A stretch of DNA of 64,000 nucleotides from Lachnospiraceae oral taxon 107 str. F0167 (GTDB lineage Bacteria > Bacillota > Clostridia > Lachnospirales > Lachnospiraceae). A program made the translations under genes and the position numbers. The stretch spans positions 47,509 to 111,508 of the forward strand of contig GL890590.1 of assembly GCA_000209465.1 (NCBI GenBank). Direction: 5' to 3'. This document shows, one piece after another, positions 18,901-26,977 of the stretch (position 1 is the first letter of the stretch; each line of letters opens with the position of its first letter). Below the pieces are notes generated by a model that was given only the letters and a program-made list of their open reading frames with translations, was not told the DNA's origin and made no database searches.

Positions 18901-19201
18901 TATACCTTTAGTTTCAATGTGGGCTTGGCTTGTATATGATACAGGTAACGCAAGTATGACAGGTTGGTATCGTTTTGATGCCAAGGCTGAAATGCATGAA
19001 GGTTGGTTTAAGGATGATAACGGTAAATGGTACTATCTTGATCCTACCCTTGGAATTATGGCAACCGGATGGAAGCTTGTAGACGGCAAATGGTATTACT
19101 TTGCACGTTTTGGAGAGGGCAGAAGTACAGGAGAGATGTATCAATCCGAAACAACACCTGACGGTTATAAAGTTGACTCAAATGGAGTGTTTATAAACTA
19201 G
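12920..19201 (+). CDS. Giant secreted surface protein with beta-helix, repeats and wall-binding tail (2,093 aa)
   Basis: ATG 12920 has GGGAG eight bases upstream, so it is favoured over the ATG at 12899. The signal peptide ends near KAFA|AT. In order: a large N-terminal globular part (residues about 40-335); a segment opening IYVSSANGNDSNTG with LKTIEAAFAKA, typical of right-handed beta-helix proteins (about 337-560); a Listeria-Bacteroides-type repeat (FNGNGG...GYVLSGWNSAADGSG, near 735-800); several further repeat units, including VAGANGSI near 1094; a helical FIVAR-like segment near 1840-1930; a Gly/Ser linker near 1944; and C-terminal aromatic wall-binding repeats from about 1970 (KWYYLDPTLGIMATGW). 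No LPxTG motif is seen, so attachment is probably by the C-terminal repeats. It is an adhesin candidate and a paralogue of the next gene. Confidence 0.85.
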   Translation: MKNEGLFKKALKKGAAWLLSAAMTTTLFSGAMPIKAFAATELQNPGISSTGENDNMKYSWKTSGDWGETGAVSYRYNFESKNGNGTTGDVTYSQYGVPLYIVMPKSNSDNGAQDGSFNIPPNSSTYNPETLMNSRYYMAKMGQRQSELGGGNAVNGSNQPVALSGTTWNGAVETTKFGSGSDERTIESMVTTTADEKYIYADYYFYGRENIPAGGQRFLISMAYDFQVNGSLQKDVVITDRGFYLRRTGDLSTINVILGDASIGASQASTKWIGNFGSRIPSSFRNGVQGNYSATNINDLVGQGLSNADFSTVFSWDIVLRPYETVHRRVAYTYSEAAIYVSSANGNDSNTGIYNQPLKTIEAAFAKANGKVATIFVQDYDPISSTIEIPSSLSANTKLTISSTDISFDAHSRTYGGGSGAATPVSIKRATGFEGALFKNTTGLSINFDNIVLDGDGRGNEALLISNNGTVNLNNGVKLIGSTGGALDISGGSINLKGKSDEPVNPVTVENNAGTSDIEGAVKITGSASMTVSGLVKIQGNTKAPASSAPPGTLPSKANVYLGSGKVVTVNDAIRGSEIGVTTQTLPTDTTPVVIAEPASTYPGGVVSPAPFLDKFVKDSDAAGIIKDTDDATQEKVVLKANEQTIKTVIRDNNGAVITGAPTIADQKKPVGELVTLAAPPATFTAGTTTYTLDVDASETYPTYPASPFATDGAFTGIVPAEELQITYKYRPNTGTVAFNGNGGIPASTAPQTGNAGAQIAAPNPTKFGYVLSGWNSAADGSGTALTQIAGAYKATVRAGEADVYYAQWAPDTSQVFDLTAQYTNYDHSITFGSITSSGHAFTLPFTISKKTVRGYEWSAAASDKVPSSLPGSFDVHGTYTGTMPLQDATVRYGYNVSTNPADRSPFKVYYRVGSVTGPIVPTSDSTGGNALYFPEENVSFTPQQFMGYDISDAQVVDGLTPSPATATDNFVTAMTEYGFDSDYNFTGKMPNQQVTLVYVLTTNGSAVPYSVSYKDMDTTDELLRDIIPEKTDSIPVGTPFTENYRALYGYSFNSTTEDPAGSGSFNPTTHDYDVVMPAGELQIGYKYNRVSSKWADITYVAGANGSITNQPNNDPSNPLYVSTDVMAAGSGYKASVLINDGSADGAANAYTFEKIVEKNLVPNATGDQYYVFEGWFIDSNGDGIRNNGESLVANTEQFSGPVTLSASFAEDPQWWGDIYFAAGPNGSINAGQPTSMHLTKDKHWSDVITPAVTPVANFINDKWYDGNSAMSAGSGITLGNTYTFKFVPDPNAFGTNAGLPDAVGSINQDSGRGRITVYDTAQGYSYIVTETDGTIVATQNGNATGRNIFEDLYPEHRYHVYEVVSPVIANVGDNISTVGGAAGPTEVLIPALENNYKVDFDEEDEAYTTLIVNPADPNSDYAVLDENGNVVITPETRADGWQTPTGSNPAIAKFSKLIYNATYTVVARPRGSSLTPQDQLADGTVIVTDPSGGLEIPKFIVETQRGSVASVAGNAVSTSRFEDAHAGESVVLDAPASGFLYWRVTVGSIPGVTGKITDRNFTFTMPSTNVLLTAYYAGVASPSNATVVDELRGGSEGEVALNPEDIDNLSNLLTTPEDISLKAVNNADVMYKIVYKKGKPTSAENALIKTENPFNLHESAYTGAWSLNIDIERYVNGRKVDRDMSYASGVEFDTYIQLDRNDVDMLDYKLYEIGRGGSGNIVLTEVAMSEDPESTGGLFHFRSNPFKRYVLAYSKAYKLTFKYTYENLTERFKVRKGDAPVDYPQYAALPALVEKYSEESTGYEYTKLGWSKSLTAYKAFDESAPLTRKTTVFSFYKSNKEDVDRARDLLNDLLKKAISYSDSYFLKKKEASELNVFIKQIAELLDRPQRPSLVEINAAIDTFKEQIKPYEEVLDIRYGDYNNGTVTRVDRNTKRSERSTARSGGGTSGGGGKGSGTKADPILSRTKNDYHVGVNGNWSKNANGKWQFKMNGGIPLVSMWAWLVYDTGNASMTGWYRFDAKAEMHEGWFKDDNGKWYYLDPTLGIMATGWKLVDGKWYYFARFGEGRSTGEMYQSETTPDGYKVDSNGVFIN

Positions 19202-19250
19202 AGATTACTTTGGATGGAACCTCCATTCATTAGAGTGAGGTAAAGAATGT

Positions 19251-19274
19251 GTCGTGGCGGGAAACCGCCACGGC
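19251..19274 (+). other. GC-rich intercistronic hairpin with GAAA tetraloop
   Basis: CGTGGCGG (19253-19260) and CCGCCACG (19265-19272) pair perfectly around GAAA, extended by one G-U and one G-C pair. It lies between two giant surface-protein genes, 14 bases before the second start codon and just before its ribosome site. No T-run follows, so an mRNA-processing, stabilising or translation-control element is more likely than a terminator. Confidence 0.65.
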
Positions 19275-19287
19275 TATGGGAGAAAAA

Positions 19288-22200
19288 ATGAAACGAAGAA
19301 AAATTAAAAGATATTTTGCTTCAGTCCTTGCAGCACTTACCGCTTTGTCCATGATGCCTACAAATGTTCTGGCAAATGAAAGCAGTGATTATTACAATAT
19401 TGTGCATGGAAAATTCGGCGCATCTACAAGTGTAGCACATGCAGCTGCAAGTAAGATAGTATTTGATACCGGAGAAGGACCGGGACTTAATAAGTCCACT
19501 TATACAGGATGGGCAGGCAGCACAGTGGGAGCAAGCGGCTATTATGAATTTTCAGGAGCGGCTGGAAGTCTTCTAAGTGCTACAGCACCGTTTAATGGCG
19601 GAAATTATGGAAGCATAGCGTTTTCAGGCGGAAATAAGCCGGATCTTCCGTGGGGAGGTGCCGGAGGTACCATACCTACGTGGAACGGTTACAGTTTTCA
19701 GGGCTGGAAAAGAATTGTGGTAAATGATGCTACAGGCGGAAATGAGGAAGCCAAAACATCTATGGAGCCGGCATATCCTTATTACAGCTATGTAATTTAT
19801 AAGGCACTTTGGAGCGGTTCATCTACATTTAACTTAAAAACTACAGCTGTGAGAGATCTTGGTGGCGGAAATACATGGAAGTTTAATGAGCAGACCACAG
19901 GATTGCAGCCCGGAAACTCGGTTGAAAGAACCGCTATTGAGGTTCCGGGATATAAGCTCTTATCTGCAAACGGAGTTGAGATAGGTGAGAGTAAAACCAA
20001 CAGTGCGGACAATACGCCTATAGGAGATGCTAAGATTCTTGTAAATGCTCAGGGTAACGGCTTTACCGGCGTGATGCCGAACCGTAATGTGGATGTAAAT
20101 TTTAATTATGAGCCTGATACATCAAAGACCTTTAGAGTTAAGGTTGAGTATGTGGCTGATAATGGAGGAATTGAAACTCCTATAATACTTTCCGGAAATA
20201 ATAATAATGTGGGTAATTTCCCGGCGGAAAGTGATAACGGAGGAGCGGGAATAACAGTTCCGCTTTTGGCAAATATTCCCTCAGCACCGGATGCTTACGG
20301 AGTTGTACAGCACAAATATAATTATTTAGGTTATGAGATTGTAACCGGAAATAATGACTCGGGAGCGGTAACGATTGGAAGTAACACCTATTATAAGGTA
20401 AGGGGACTTGATACAACAGGTTCACCATTTACTTCAAATCATGCCTCTGTAAATGCTACTACACCTTTTAAAATCAATAAGATGCCTAATCAAGGTGTAA
20501 CAATTAAGTATAAATATACTGAAAATGCGGCATTCCCGACAAATGTAACTGTAAAATATCGTTCAACTGTAGGGGCAACAGATCCTAACTTCCCTACAAT
20601 TAATGATGAAACACATACACATGCGGCGGGATCAACATATAGCGATATAGTTTTACCTGTAGTAGATCATTACACCTATTCTTATATCGACTATGATACG
20701 GCACAGTTTAATTTATTTACTCCGGTTCCTCCGTCAGGAAGCACACCGGGAAGTATAACCTATGATCCTAAGGAAGGTGGAGATACAATTACAGTGTACT
20801 ATTCACCGAATCTTGCGGATATGGCAACAGTTACACTTTCTTCCACAACAGGTGGAAGCCTTGGAGGAATTACAACACCTCCTCAGTTCATAGCAGGAAC
20901 TCATGCATTATCCGACATTGTGGCTTCCGTTACAACTGCAGGAACTGCAAATACAGGCTATGTTGAAGACGGTTGGTACTATGCCAATGCATCAGGAAAC
21001 GGAGTGTCTACGACAAATCCGAACAAACTTGAGATGACTGATATGTTGACATTAACAGGCGGTCAGACTACAAAGCTTATATTTAAGTATGTAAAGGATC
21101 CGAATGCATGGTCAACAGTTCGCTTTAGAGCCGGAAGTAATGGAAGTATAGCAGGAGCTCCGTCTCAAACAGAAAAGTTAAACGGAACCGCTCTCAGCAG
21201 TATAGCACCTACACCTACGGCAAATGCAGGATATGTATTTGCAGGATGGTATAATCTGTCAGGAAATCTTGTAGGAACTACTTCAGGATTCAGTGCAGGC
21301 GATACGGTACAGTCGGCAGATACTTATACAGCGATGTTCATGCTTGATCCACTGTTAAATGAGGATCATATATATGCAATACCGCATCTTAATCCTTCTG
21401 TTGATGCAAACGGAAACGGCAAAATAAAGGTTGAAAATGTCAACACATTAAGAGATTATGTAGTGGTTGATGAAAACGGAACTGTTGTAGCCGCAAAAAG
21501 CGGAATAACTTTGCAAAACAGAGCAATAGAGAATCTGGTTCCGGGACAAAAATACAGTGTATATGAAATTGCGGCAGGACAGCCTCAGTCAGTGGGATCA
21601 CCATTTGTACCGGGAGCAAATCAAAGTCAGCCTGCGGTAGCAATAGTGCCTTCAGTGGGAAGCGGATACAGTGTAAATATAAGCGGAAACAGTGCAACGA
21701 TTACAGTAAATCCGGCATCTTCATCAGCGGTATATGCACTTGTAGATGAGAACGGAGATGTTGTGGCACAGGCCGGCAGTGCTGACGGTTGGGTAAGCCC
21801 TTCATCAGGAAGTGTTACATTCAGCGGACTTTCACCTGAAAAAACATACAGTGTTGTATCAAAGCCTGTCGGAGGAAGTCAAACACCTCAGGCAAACGCT
21901 GCGGCAGGATATGGAAAAACAATATCCGTATCATCAGGAAATACATCAAGCACACTTCCTCTTACAGTTAAAATTGAAGGTGAGGGAAGAATAAGCGGTC
22001 ATACAAGCGGCGGAGCTTCTGTAGCTGTAAATAATCAGCAGCTGATAAGCGATGTTAAGGCAGGAGATCAGGTAAGCATCAGTACAAATTCAACTGATGC
22101 AGCAGGAAATGCCTTTGTAAAATGGCAGCTTATAAGCGGAAATGTAAACGGATTTAACGGAAACAACCGTTCACAGACAATTACCGTAAATTCAAATACT

Positions 22201-23847
22201 GTACTTGAGGCGGTGTATGCGGAGCCTATTCCTGCAACTCCTTCAGTTGCTGTAAAGTTTGCACCTGAGACGGGAGCATTCGGAATAACAACAGAATCAT
22301 TAAAGCAGGCAAAAAACAGCTTTAATACAAATGCTACAAGTGCAGGAAGCGATTTTGACGCACTGAGTGCAGGTAAGACTGTTGAGTATATTATTCGTCT
22401 TGACAAGAAGAGTGTGTCTGCAAATGTGTTCGGTATTGTAGAATCACAAAGAGGTGATAATACAGATACTCTATGGCAGTTAAATGTAGGTTTAAAGAGA
22501 AATGTAAACGGTGTTAATAAACCTGTTCCTACAGAGAATGAAAACTACGGACCTGTGCAGATATATACAACACTTGCACCGGCGGATATGGGAATGATCG
22601 GTTATGCACTTTACAGAGTTGATGAAGCAAGCGGAAGTGCTTCTGAAGTTCCTACACAGCCTGATTTAAATTCTGACGGATTTAACGGAATATTCTCCTT
22701 TGATGCAAATATAGGAGAGAGTTTTGTACTTTCCTACAGCAAGCCTGTAAACTTTAAGTTGGTGGACAGCAGAACTCCTTCAAATAATGCTTCAATTCGT
22801 ATCAGAAAGGGAAGTAAGCTGGTAGATAATACAACATTTACCGCATTGGGACTTGATTTTACATCAAATCTTGACAACGGAAAGTATGCATTTAAGGGTT
22901 ATTCAAGAAGCGAGGGAGATTATCAGGCATTTGATATAAATACTGAATCTATAAACTCGGACTTGACTTTATATGCATTCTATGAGCTTGCACCTGATTG
23001 GGTACAGTCAAGGACAGACCTTGCCAATGCTGTAAACACTGCCAACGGTATGTTAAACAACTCAGCTTTAAAAGAAGAACATAGAAATCTTCTTACATCG
23101 GCACTGGCAGATGCGGTTGCGGTATTTAACAAAACCAATCCGTCACCTACAGTAGCTGAAATGGATTCGGCAAGGGCTGCATTAAATGCTGTAATACAGG
23201 AGATAAACGGATATGTTCCACAGAGACCTCAAAATAACGGTGGTGGAAGAGGCGGTTCCGGTGGCAGCGGAAGAGGCGGCTCCGGGGGAGGTTCTTCAGG
23301 CGGAGGTTCTTCAGGCGGTGGCAGAAGCAGTGGAAAAGGCGGACAAACTTCCGGAAACTCAAGAATTATAATGAGTCCTGCCAGAGCACAAGCCTATATG
23401 GATAATGTAGACGGAAGCTGGAAACAAGTTGGAAACAACTGGGAGTTTAACCTTAAAAACGGTGATAAGCTTAAAGGTGTTTGGGCTGATATAATTTATC
23501 TCCACAATGGTCAAACAAAGACTGAAACCTATTATTTCAATGCTGACGGAGTTATGTATTCCGGATGGATAAACACAGAATCGGGATGGTATTATTTGTC
23601 AACCAGCCATAACGGCAGCTTTGGAAGCCTGTTAAAGGGATGGATCAATGACGGAACCAACTGGTACTATCTGGATCAGATATCAGGAGTTATGCGTACA
23701 GGATGGATCAATATCGGAAGCAAGTATTATTACTTAAGTCAGGATTCATCAAATGGCAAACCTATGGGAGCAATGTATGCAAATATGAAGACACCGGACG
23801 GATATGATGTGGATGCCAATGGCGAATGGATAAGAGAAACACCTTAA
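19288..23847 (+). CDS. Giant secreted surface protein, paralogue of the preceding one (1,519 aa)
   Basis: ATG 19288 follows GGGAGAAAAA; the longer frame from 19249 runs through a strong hairpin and is not likely to be used. The signal peptide (KRRKIKRYFASVLAALTALS...) is cut near VLA|NE. The body has repeated beta-sandwich-like modules, including FRAGSNGSIAGAP...GYVFAGWYN near residue 610-655, and two VDENG modules (DYVVVDENGTVVA and YALVDENGDVVA) that match modules of the upstream protein. A helical FIVAR-like segment near 1240-1290 precedes a Gly/Ser-rich linker near 1317 and aromatic wall-binding repeats (GWINTESGWYYLS, NWYYLDQISGVMRTGW). Both proteins end with a related TPDGY-x-VD-x-NG motif. 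Probable wall-attached adhesin; ligand unknown. Confidence 0.85.
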   Translation: MKRRKIKRYFASVLAALTALSMMPTNVLANESSDYYNIVHGKFGASTSVAHAAASKIVFDTGEGPGLNKSTYTGWAGSTVGASGYYEFSGAAGSLLSATAPFNGGNYGSIAFSGGNKPDLPWGGAGGTIPTWNGYSFQGWKRIVVNDATGGNEEAKTSMEPAYPYYSYVIYKALWSGSSTFNLKTTAVRDLGGGNTWKFNEQTTGLQPGNSVERTAIEVPGYKLLSANGVEIGESKTNSADNTPIGDAKILVNAQGNGFTGVMPNRNVDVNFNYEPDTSKTFRVKVEYVADNGGIETPIILSGNNNNVGNFPAESDNGGAGITVPLLANIPSAPDAYGVVQHKYNYLGYEIVTGNNDSGAVTIGSNTYYKVRGLDTTGSPFTSNHASVNATTPFKINKMPNQGVTIKYKYTENAAFPTNVTVKYRSTVGATDPNFPTINDETHTHAAGSTYSDIVLPVVDHYTYSYIDYDTAQFNLFTPVPPSGSTPGSITYDPKEGGDTITVYYSPNLADMATVTLSSTTGGSLGGITTPPQFIAGTHALSDIVASVTTAGTANTGYVEDGWYYANASGNGVSTTNPNKLEMTDMLTLTGGQTTKLIFKYVKDPNAWSTVRFRAGSNGSIAGAPSQTEKLNGTALSSIAPTPTANAGYVFAGWYNLSGNLVGTTSGFSAGDTVQSADTYTAMFMLDPLLNEDHIYAIPHLNPSVDANGNGKIKVENVNTLRDYVVVDENGTVVAAKSGITLQNRAIENLVPGQKYSVYEIAAGQPQSVGSPFVPGANQSQPAVAIVPSVGSGYSVNISGNSATITVNPASSSAVYALVDENGDVVAQAGSADGWVSPSSGSVTFSGLSPEKTYSVVSKPVGGSQTPQANAAAGYGKTISVSSGNTSSTLPLTVKIEGEGRISGHTSGGASVAVNNQQLISDVKAGDQVSISTNSTDAAGNAFVKWQLISGNVNGFNGNNRSQTITVNSNTVLEAVYAEPIPATPSVAVKFAPETGAFGITTESLKQAKNSFNTNATSAGSDFDALSAGKTVEYIIRLDKKSVSANVFGIVESQRGDNTDTLWQLNVGLKRNVNGVNKPVPTENENYGPVQIYTTLAPADMGMIGYALYRVDEASGSASEVPTQPDLNSDGFNGIFSFDANIGESFVLSYSKPVNFKLVDSRTPSNNASIRIRKGSKLVDNTTFTALGLDFTSNLDNGKYAFKGYSRSEGDYQAFDINTESINSDLTLYAFYELAPDWVQSRTDLANAVNTANGMLNNSALKEEHRNLLTSALADAVAVFNKTNPSPTVAEMDSARAALNAVIQEINGYVPQRPQNNGGGRGGSGGSGRGGSGGGSSGGGSSGGGRSSGKGGQTSGNSRIIMSPARAQAYMDNVDGSWKQVGNNWEFNLKNGDKLKGVWADIIYLHNGQTKTETYYFNADGVMYSGWINTESGWYYLSTSHNGSFGSLLKGWINDGTNWYYLDQISGVMRTGWINIGSKYYYLSQDSSNGKPMGAMYANMKTPDGYDVDANGEWIRETP

Positions 23848-23889
23848 TTATTGAATGATATCATGTTGATTTTATAACCAAGGTTTTCG

Positions 23890-23915
23890 GGGAGCTGTAA
23901 ACAGCTCCCTTTTTT
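23890..23915 (+). terminator. Terminator of the surface-protein operon
   Basis: GGGAGCTG (23890-23897), loop TAAA, CAGCTCCC (23902-23909), then six T. Confidence 0.93.
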
Positions 23916-23994
23916 AATATAGGAAAGACTCTGCTTTAAAATAAAAAACTTGAAAAAAACTTAAAAAACTCATGCTATTTATTATATCTTTCTA

Positions 23995-24023
23995 TTGAAT
24001 TAGAATAAATTATATGATAAAAT
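23995..24023 (+). promoter_or_regulatory. Probable promoter of rpsB-tsf
   Basis: TTGAAT (23995-24000), 17 bases, TAAAAT (24018-24023). The leader of roughly 90 bases could carry the S2 autoregulatory site; this was not folded. Confidence 0.6.
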
Positions 24024-24118
24024 TTTATAGCTAAATAAGCACAATGGGTGAATAAGGAAGGTGGTGCCATAGGTCCTTTTCTTAAGCCCGTTGGAAGAAA
24101 AACCAAAGGAGAAAAACA

Positions 24119-24895
24119 ATGAGTGTTATTTCAATGAAGCAATTACTTGAGGCAGGTGTTCACTTCGGACATCAGACAAGAAGATGGAACCCTAAGATGG
24201 CTCCATATATCTACACAGAGAGAAACGGTATCCATATTATCGATCTTCAGCAGAGTGTAGGTATGGTTGATACAGCATACAATGCTATGTCTGATATAGC
24301 TAAGGATGGTGGAAAGATTCTTTTTGTAGGTACAAAGAAGCAGGCACAGGATGCTATCAAGGAAGAGGCGGAGCGTTGCGGAATGTACTACGTTAATGAG
24401 AGATGGCTTGGTGGAATGCTTACAAACTTTAAGACAATCCAGTCAAGAATCAAGAGACTTCGTCAGTTGGAAGAGATGAGCGAAGACGGTACATTTGATT
24501 TGCTTCCAAAGAAGGAAGTTATCCAGTTAAAGAAGGAATGGGAAAAGCTTGAGAAGAACCTTGGCGGTATCAAGGATATGAAGGATGTTCCGGACGCAAT
24601 ATTTATTATAGATCCGAAGAAAGAGAGAATCTGCGTTCAGGAGGCACATACTTTAGGTATTCCGCTTATCGGTATTTGTGATACAAACTGTGATCCTGAT
24701 GAGCTTGATTATCTTATCCCGGGAAATGATGATGCAATACGTGCTGTAAAGCTTATCGTAGCTAAGATGGCAGACGCCGTTATCGAGGCAAATCAGGGTG
24801 AGATCCTTTCAACATCAGAGGATGTTGCCGATGATGCTCTTGAGGGTGAGACATTCGCTCCTGAAAAGGAAGCATTGGACGACAGACAGTTTTAA
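24119..24895 (+). CDS. rpsB: 30S ribosomal protein S2
   Basis: A 258-residue S2 protein of the small-subunit body. Landmarks are [20 protein letters not shown] at the N-terminus, [12 protein letters not shown], the [14 protein letters not shown] segment, and [17 protein letters not shown] with [10 protein letters not shown]. An acidic tail ends the protein. ATG follows AAAGGAGAAAAACA. tsf follows after a 14-pair stem-loop, the classical rpsB-tsf pairing. Confidence 0.97.
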   Translation: MSVISMKQLLEAGVHFGHQTRRWNPKMAPYIYTERNGIHIIDLQQSVGMVDTAYNAMSDIAKDGGKILFVGTKKQAQDAIKEEAERCGMYYVNERWLGGMLTNFKTIQSRIKRLRQLEEMSEDGTFDLLPKKEVIQLKKEWEKLEKNLGGIKDMKDVPDAIFIIDPKKERICVQEAHTLGIPLIGICDTNCDPDELDYLIPGNDDAIRAVKLIVAKMADAVIEANQGEILSTSEDVADDALEGETFAPEKEALDDRQF

Positions 24896-24917
24896 TATTA
24901 AAAATAATTGACTTACA

Positions 24918-24956
24918 GGCAGGTTGCAAAGAGGGTTTACCGCTTTGCAACTTGTC
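24918..24956 (+). other. rpsB-tsf intercistronic stem-loop
   Basis: GGCAGGTTGCAAAG (24918-24931) pairs with CTTTGCAACTTGTC (24943-24956) over 14 positions including two G-U pairs; the loop is 11 bases. No T-run follows, so partial attenuation or mRNA processing is more likely than full termination. Confidence 0.6.
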
Positions 24957-24984
24957 ATATTATAAATGTTTAGGAGGTTTTACA

Positions 24985-25929
24985 ATGGCAGCAGTAACAG
25001 CAGCAATGGTAAAAGAATTAAGAGAGATGACAGGTGCAGGAATGATGGACTGTAAGAAGGCCCTCGCTGCAACTGATGGAGATATGGATGCAGCTGTTGA
25101 TTTTCTTCGTGAGAAGGGACTTGCAGGAGCACAGAAGAAAGCCGGTCGTATAGCGGCTGAAGGTGTGGTAGATGTTTGTGTCAGTGATGACGCAAAGAGA
25201 GCGGTTGTAGTTGAGGTAAATGCCGAAACAGACTTCGTTGCAAAGAATGAGAAGTTCAGAACTTATGTTGCAGAGGTTGCAGCACAGGCATTAAAGACAG
25301 GTGCAGCTGATGTGGAAACTTTCCTCGAGGAGAAGTGGGAGCTTGATGAGAGCCTTACAGTAGGTCAGAAGCTTTCAAGCATGATCTCTGTTATCGGTGA
25401 GAACATGTCAATCAGAAGATTTGAGAAAGTTGAAGAAAATGACGGTTGCGTAGTTTCATACATTCACGGCGGCGGAAAGATCGGTGTACTTGTAGACGTT
25501 GTAACAGATGTTGTAAATGATGAAATCAAAGAGATGGCAAAGAATGTTGCAATGCAGGTTGCGGCACTTCATCCAAAGTATACTTCAGATAAGGAAGTTG
25601 ATGCTGAGTATCTTGCAAAAGAGAGAGAGATTCTTTTAGCTCAAATCAAGAATGATCCTAAGGAAGCTTCAAAGCCTGAGAAGGTTATATTGGGAATGAT
25701 CGAGGGAAGAATTAAGAAAGAACTTAAGGAGATCTGCCTTCTTGACCAGGCTTATGTAAAGGCGGCAGACGGAAAGCAGTCTGTAGCTGCTTACATTGCA
25801 GAGGTTGCTAAGGCAAACAATGCTAATATTTCAATCAAGAGATTTGTCAGATTTGAGACAGGTGAAGGTCTTGAAAAGAAGAGTGAGAACTTTGCAGAAG
25901 AAGTTGCAAAGCAGATGTCAGGCAACTAA
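24985..25929 (+). CDS. tsf: Elongation factor Ts
   Basis: A 314-residue nucleotide-exchange factor that releases GDP from EF-Tu. ATG 24985 follows TAGGAGGTTTTACA; an upstream in-frame start at 24952 is not supported. The N-terminal UBA-like domain reads MVKELREMTGAGMMDCKKAL, followed by the EF-Tu-contacting TDFVAKNEKF motif. Two core subdomains follow (HGGGKIGVLVDV and DQAYVKAADGKQSVAAY). It is longer than E. coli EF-Ts (283 aa), within the normal range for Clostridia. Confidence 0.97.
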   Translation: MAAVTAAMVKELREMTGAGMMDCKKALAATDGDMDAAVDFLREKGLAGAQKKAGRIAAEGVVDVCVSDDAKRAVVVEVNAETDFVAKNEKFRTYVAEVAAQALKTGAADVETFLEEKWELDESLTVGQKLSSMISVIGENMSIRRFEKVEENDGCVVSYIHGGGKIGVLVDVVTDVVNDEIKEMAKNVAMQVAALHPKYTSDKEVDAEYLAKEREILLAQIKNDPKEASKPEKVILGMIEGRIKKELKEICLLDQAYVKAADGKQSVAAYIAEVAKANNANISIKRFVRFETGEGLEKKSENFAEEVAKQMSGN

Positions 25930-25953
25930 TTAAATAATATAATTGATTTACCT

Positions 25954-25984
25954 AAGCCAAGATACAATATATAATCTTGGCTTT
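25954..25984 (+). terminator. Stem-loop after tsf, weak terminator or attenuator
   Basis: AAGCCAAGAT (25954-25963) and ATCTTGGCTT (25974-25983) form a perfect 10-pair stem with a 10-base loop, followed by only a short T stretch. Confidence 0.55.
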
Positions 25985-26006
25985 CGTTATAGAGAAAGGA
26001 GAAAAT

Positions 26007-26231
26007 ATGGATATCACAAAAATAGTAACAGATATAGTAAATAAGGCAAAGGCAGATCCTGCACTTTTAGCAAATCTGGCTAAGGATCCTGAGAAAACAA
26101 TAGAAAGCCTTACAGGTATTGATATACCTGACGGTCAGCTCGACAATGTTATTGCAGGTGTAAAGACTAAGATTGCCGGTATCGGTGCAGCAAATGCAAT
26201 AGATAAGTTAGGAGATCTTTTTAAGAACTGA
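26007..26231 (+). CDS. Small conserved-looking protein (74 aa)
   Basis: ATG 26007 follows AAAGGAGAAAAT; the longer frame from 25977 overlaps the stem-loop and is not chosen. The product is a small, acidic-basic helical protein with a central motif DPEKTIESLTGIDIPDGQ and no signal peptide or cysteine. I recall similar small proteins in Lachnospiraceae without a known function, and the layout (helix, SLTGID turn, helix) faintly resembles Nif11-type leader peptides, but there is no cleavage motif or modification enzyme nearby. It ends one base before the PHP gene, so the two are probably translated together. Confidence 0.7.
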   Translation: MDITKIVTDIVNKAKADPALLANLAKDPEKTIESLTGIDIPDGQLDNVIAGVKTKIAGIGAANAIDKLGDLFKN

Positions 26232-26232
26232 T

Positions 26233-26958
26233 ATGAAATTTTTATTTGATTTGCATACGCATACCATTGCCAGCGGTCATGCTTACTCTACATTGAAGGA
26301 AAACATGGAAGAAGCGGCTGTTAAAGGGCTTCTGGCATATGGTTTTTCAGATCATAGTGAAGCGGTACCAGGTTCATGCAAAAATATATATTTCATGAAT
26401 TTTAAGGTAATACCCAGAAGATATAAAGGGGTATTGATACTTAGAGGTGTAGAGGCAAATATAATTGATTTCAAGGGAAATTTAGATATTGATAATAATA
26501 TTTTGAATCGACTTGATTATGTTATAGCCAGTATGCATACCATCTGTATAGAGCCGGGAAGCCTGCAGGAGAATATGGATGCATATTTTGGTGCCATGTC
26601 AAATCCATATGTAAAGATTATAGGGCATCCGGATGACGGAAGATATCCTATGGATCATGATGAACTGGCAAAGGAAGCCAAAAAAAAGGGCATTGTCCTT
26701 GAACTTAACAATTCATCATTGAATCCTAAGTCCGCAAGACTTCACGGAAGAGAGAATGCCATAAAGATGCTTGAGGCTGCAAGAAAATACGGAACATATA
26801 TAATATGTAATACTGACAGCCATTATGCGGATGATGTGGGTGATTTTGGAAACTGTGATACATTGTTGACTGAAATGGATTTCCCAAAAGAACTTATACT
26901 GAATAACAGTATAGATAATCTTAGGATGGTTTTAAATAAAAGTATTGACGAAATGTAA
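26233..26958 (+). CDS. PHP-domain phosphoesterase (YcdX-like)
   Basis: A 241-residue metal-dependent PHP hydrolase. Metal-binding motifs appear in order: DLHTHTIASGHAYST at the N-terminus, FSDHSEAVPG, RGVEANIIDFKGNLD, IIGHPDD and CNTDSHYADD. The family uses a trinuclear metal site, usually zinc or manganese, to split phosphate esters; YcdX-type members act on small phosphorylated compounds in the cytoplasm. The true substrate is unknown, and this is not a full histidinol phosphatase by context. The ATG lies directly after the stop of the small upstream protein. Confidence 0.88.
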   Translation: MKFLFDLHTHTIASGHAYSTLKENMEEAAVKGLLAYGFSDHSEAVPGSCKNIYFMNFKVIPRRYKGVLILRGVEANIIDFKGNLDIDNNILNRLDYVIASMHTICIEPGSLQENMDAYFGAMSNPYVKIIGHPDDGRYPMDHDELAKEAKKKGIVLELNNSSLNPKSARLHGRENAIKMLEAARKYGTYIICNTDSHYADDVGDFGNCDTLLTEMDFPKELILNNSIDNLRMVLNKSIDEM

Positions 26959-26977
26959 ATGCTGTTTTGAGGTAATT

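Noticed and set aside
19201..19250. Weak hairpin after the first giant gene as a terminator
   Set aside because: The stem is short with a G-U pair and no T-run follows; the next gene is probably in the same operon.
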